NCBI GenBank assembly: GCA_903924445.1 | Contig: CAIYBQ010000389.1 | Span: forward strand, 1 to 6,301 | Source: an uncultured Armatimonadota bacterium | GTDB lineage: Bacteria; Armatimonadota; Armatimonadia; Armatimonadales; Armatimonadaceae | Direction of reading: 5' to 3' | Length of the DNA: 6,301 nt | Shown: positions 6,151 through 6,301 of the stretch, one piece after another | Numbering within the stretch: the first letter of the stretch is position 1 | Layout: each line of letters opens with the position of its first letter | Made by a program: the position numbers and the translations under genes | Notes under the pieces: model-generated | Seen by the model: the letters and a program-made list of their open reading frames with translations, nothing else | What the model was told of the DNA's origin: nothing | The model's database searches: none

Positions 6151-6301
6151 ATGGATTGGAGGTATACCAGCTACCATCAGCATTCTGGTGCGGAATACCC
6201 CAGAACTCGTGTTGTCCAGCATATGGACCCTGTGAGATGCGGAACAGGCGAATGACTTGACCATCGAGCGCAGCACAGGTGTACGGAGTTCCATTCGCAG
6301 C
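6149..6301 (-). CDS. C-terminal end of an unrecognised protein (truncated by the window edge)
   Basis: The minus-strand frame entering from the right edge stays open for 50 residues and stops at TAG (6149-6151). Its product is rich in aromatic and polar residues: PYTCAALDGQVIRLFRI, then QHEFWGIPHQNADGSWYTSNP at the end. The coding call rests on the close fit with the lipoprotein ribosome site just after it and on ordinary codon use. The NADGSWYTSNP end looks like a strand-rich exported or surface domain, and pilin-like secreted proteins often end this way, but that is a guess. I do not recognise the family, and the N-terminus is outside the window. Confidence 0.6.
   Translation of the reverse strand, partial: AANGTPYTCAALDGQVIRLFRISQGPYAGQHEFWGIPHQNADGSWYTSNP

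Overview
The window is an ordinary-looking chromosomal stretch from a bacterium of moderate GC (roughly 50-55% by eye). It probably has an outer membrane or at least an active export system, because it encodes a Sec-type signal peptide and a lipobox. A WPQWRGP-type PQQ-like propeller, a long disordered secreted protein and many unrecognised genes fit poorly studied phyla such as Armatimonadota, Planctomycetota or Acidobacteriota better than a model proteobacterium. That placement is an inference and is weak. I see no rRNA, tRNA, CRISPR array, phage gene or insertion sequence.

Layout. The first 27 bases are a rho-independent terminator for a plus-strand gene lying to the left. Bases 28-705 hold no confident gene, only a possible decayed coding stretch (about 241-594) and a leader. 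Bases 706-2268 (+) encode a 520-residue exported protein: signal peptide, a long Arg/Ser/Pro/Gly/Asp-rich disordered region with degenerate repeats, a Tyr-rich middle, and an NTF2-like C-terminal domain. It is followed by a strong terminator.

A three-gene minus-strand cluster follows, read from 4944 down to 2400: a PQQ-like beta-propeller protein with no visible signal peptide, a ribokinase starting 3 bases after its stop, and a small multi-pass membrane protein 46 bases further on. The propeller gene is divergent from an exodeoxyribonuclease III gene (5053-5841, +), with a 108-base shared upstream region.

At the right end a second minus-strand unit enters from outside. It contains the last 50 residues of an unrecognised protein and then a 56-residue lipoprotein gene whose ribosome binding site overlaps the upstream stop codon. 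A clean hairpin-plus-T-tract terminator closes the unit.

How the genes work together is mostly unclear. Exonuclease III is a stand-alone housekeeping repair enzyme, and ribokinase feeds free ribose into the pentose phosphate pathway. Its tight coupling to a propeller protein and its membrane-protein neighbour is the one arrangement that suggests a shared role. I find no clear previously undescribed system. The best leads are the repeat-bearing disordered NTF2-like secreted protein, the propeller-ribokinase-membrane cluster, and the tiny lipoprotein coupled to the truncated gene.
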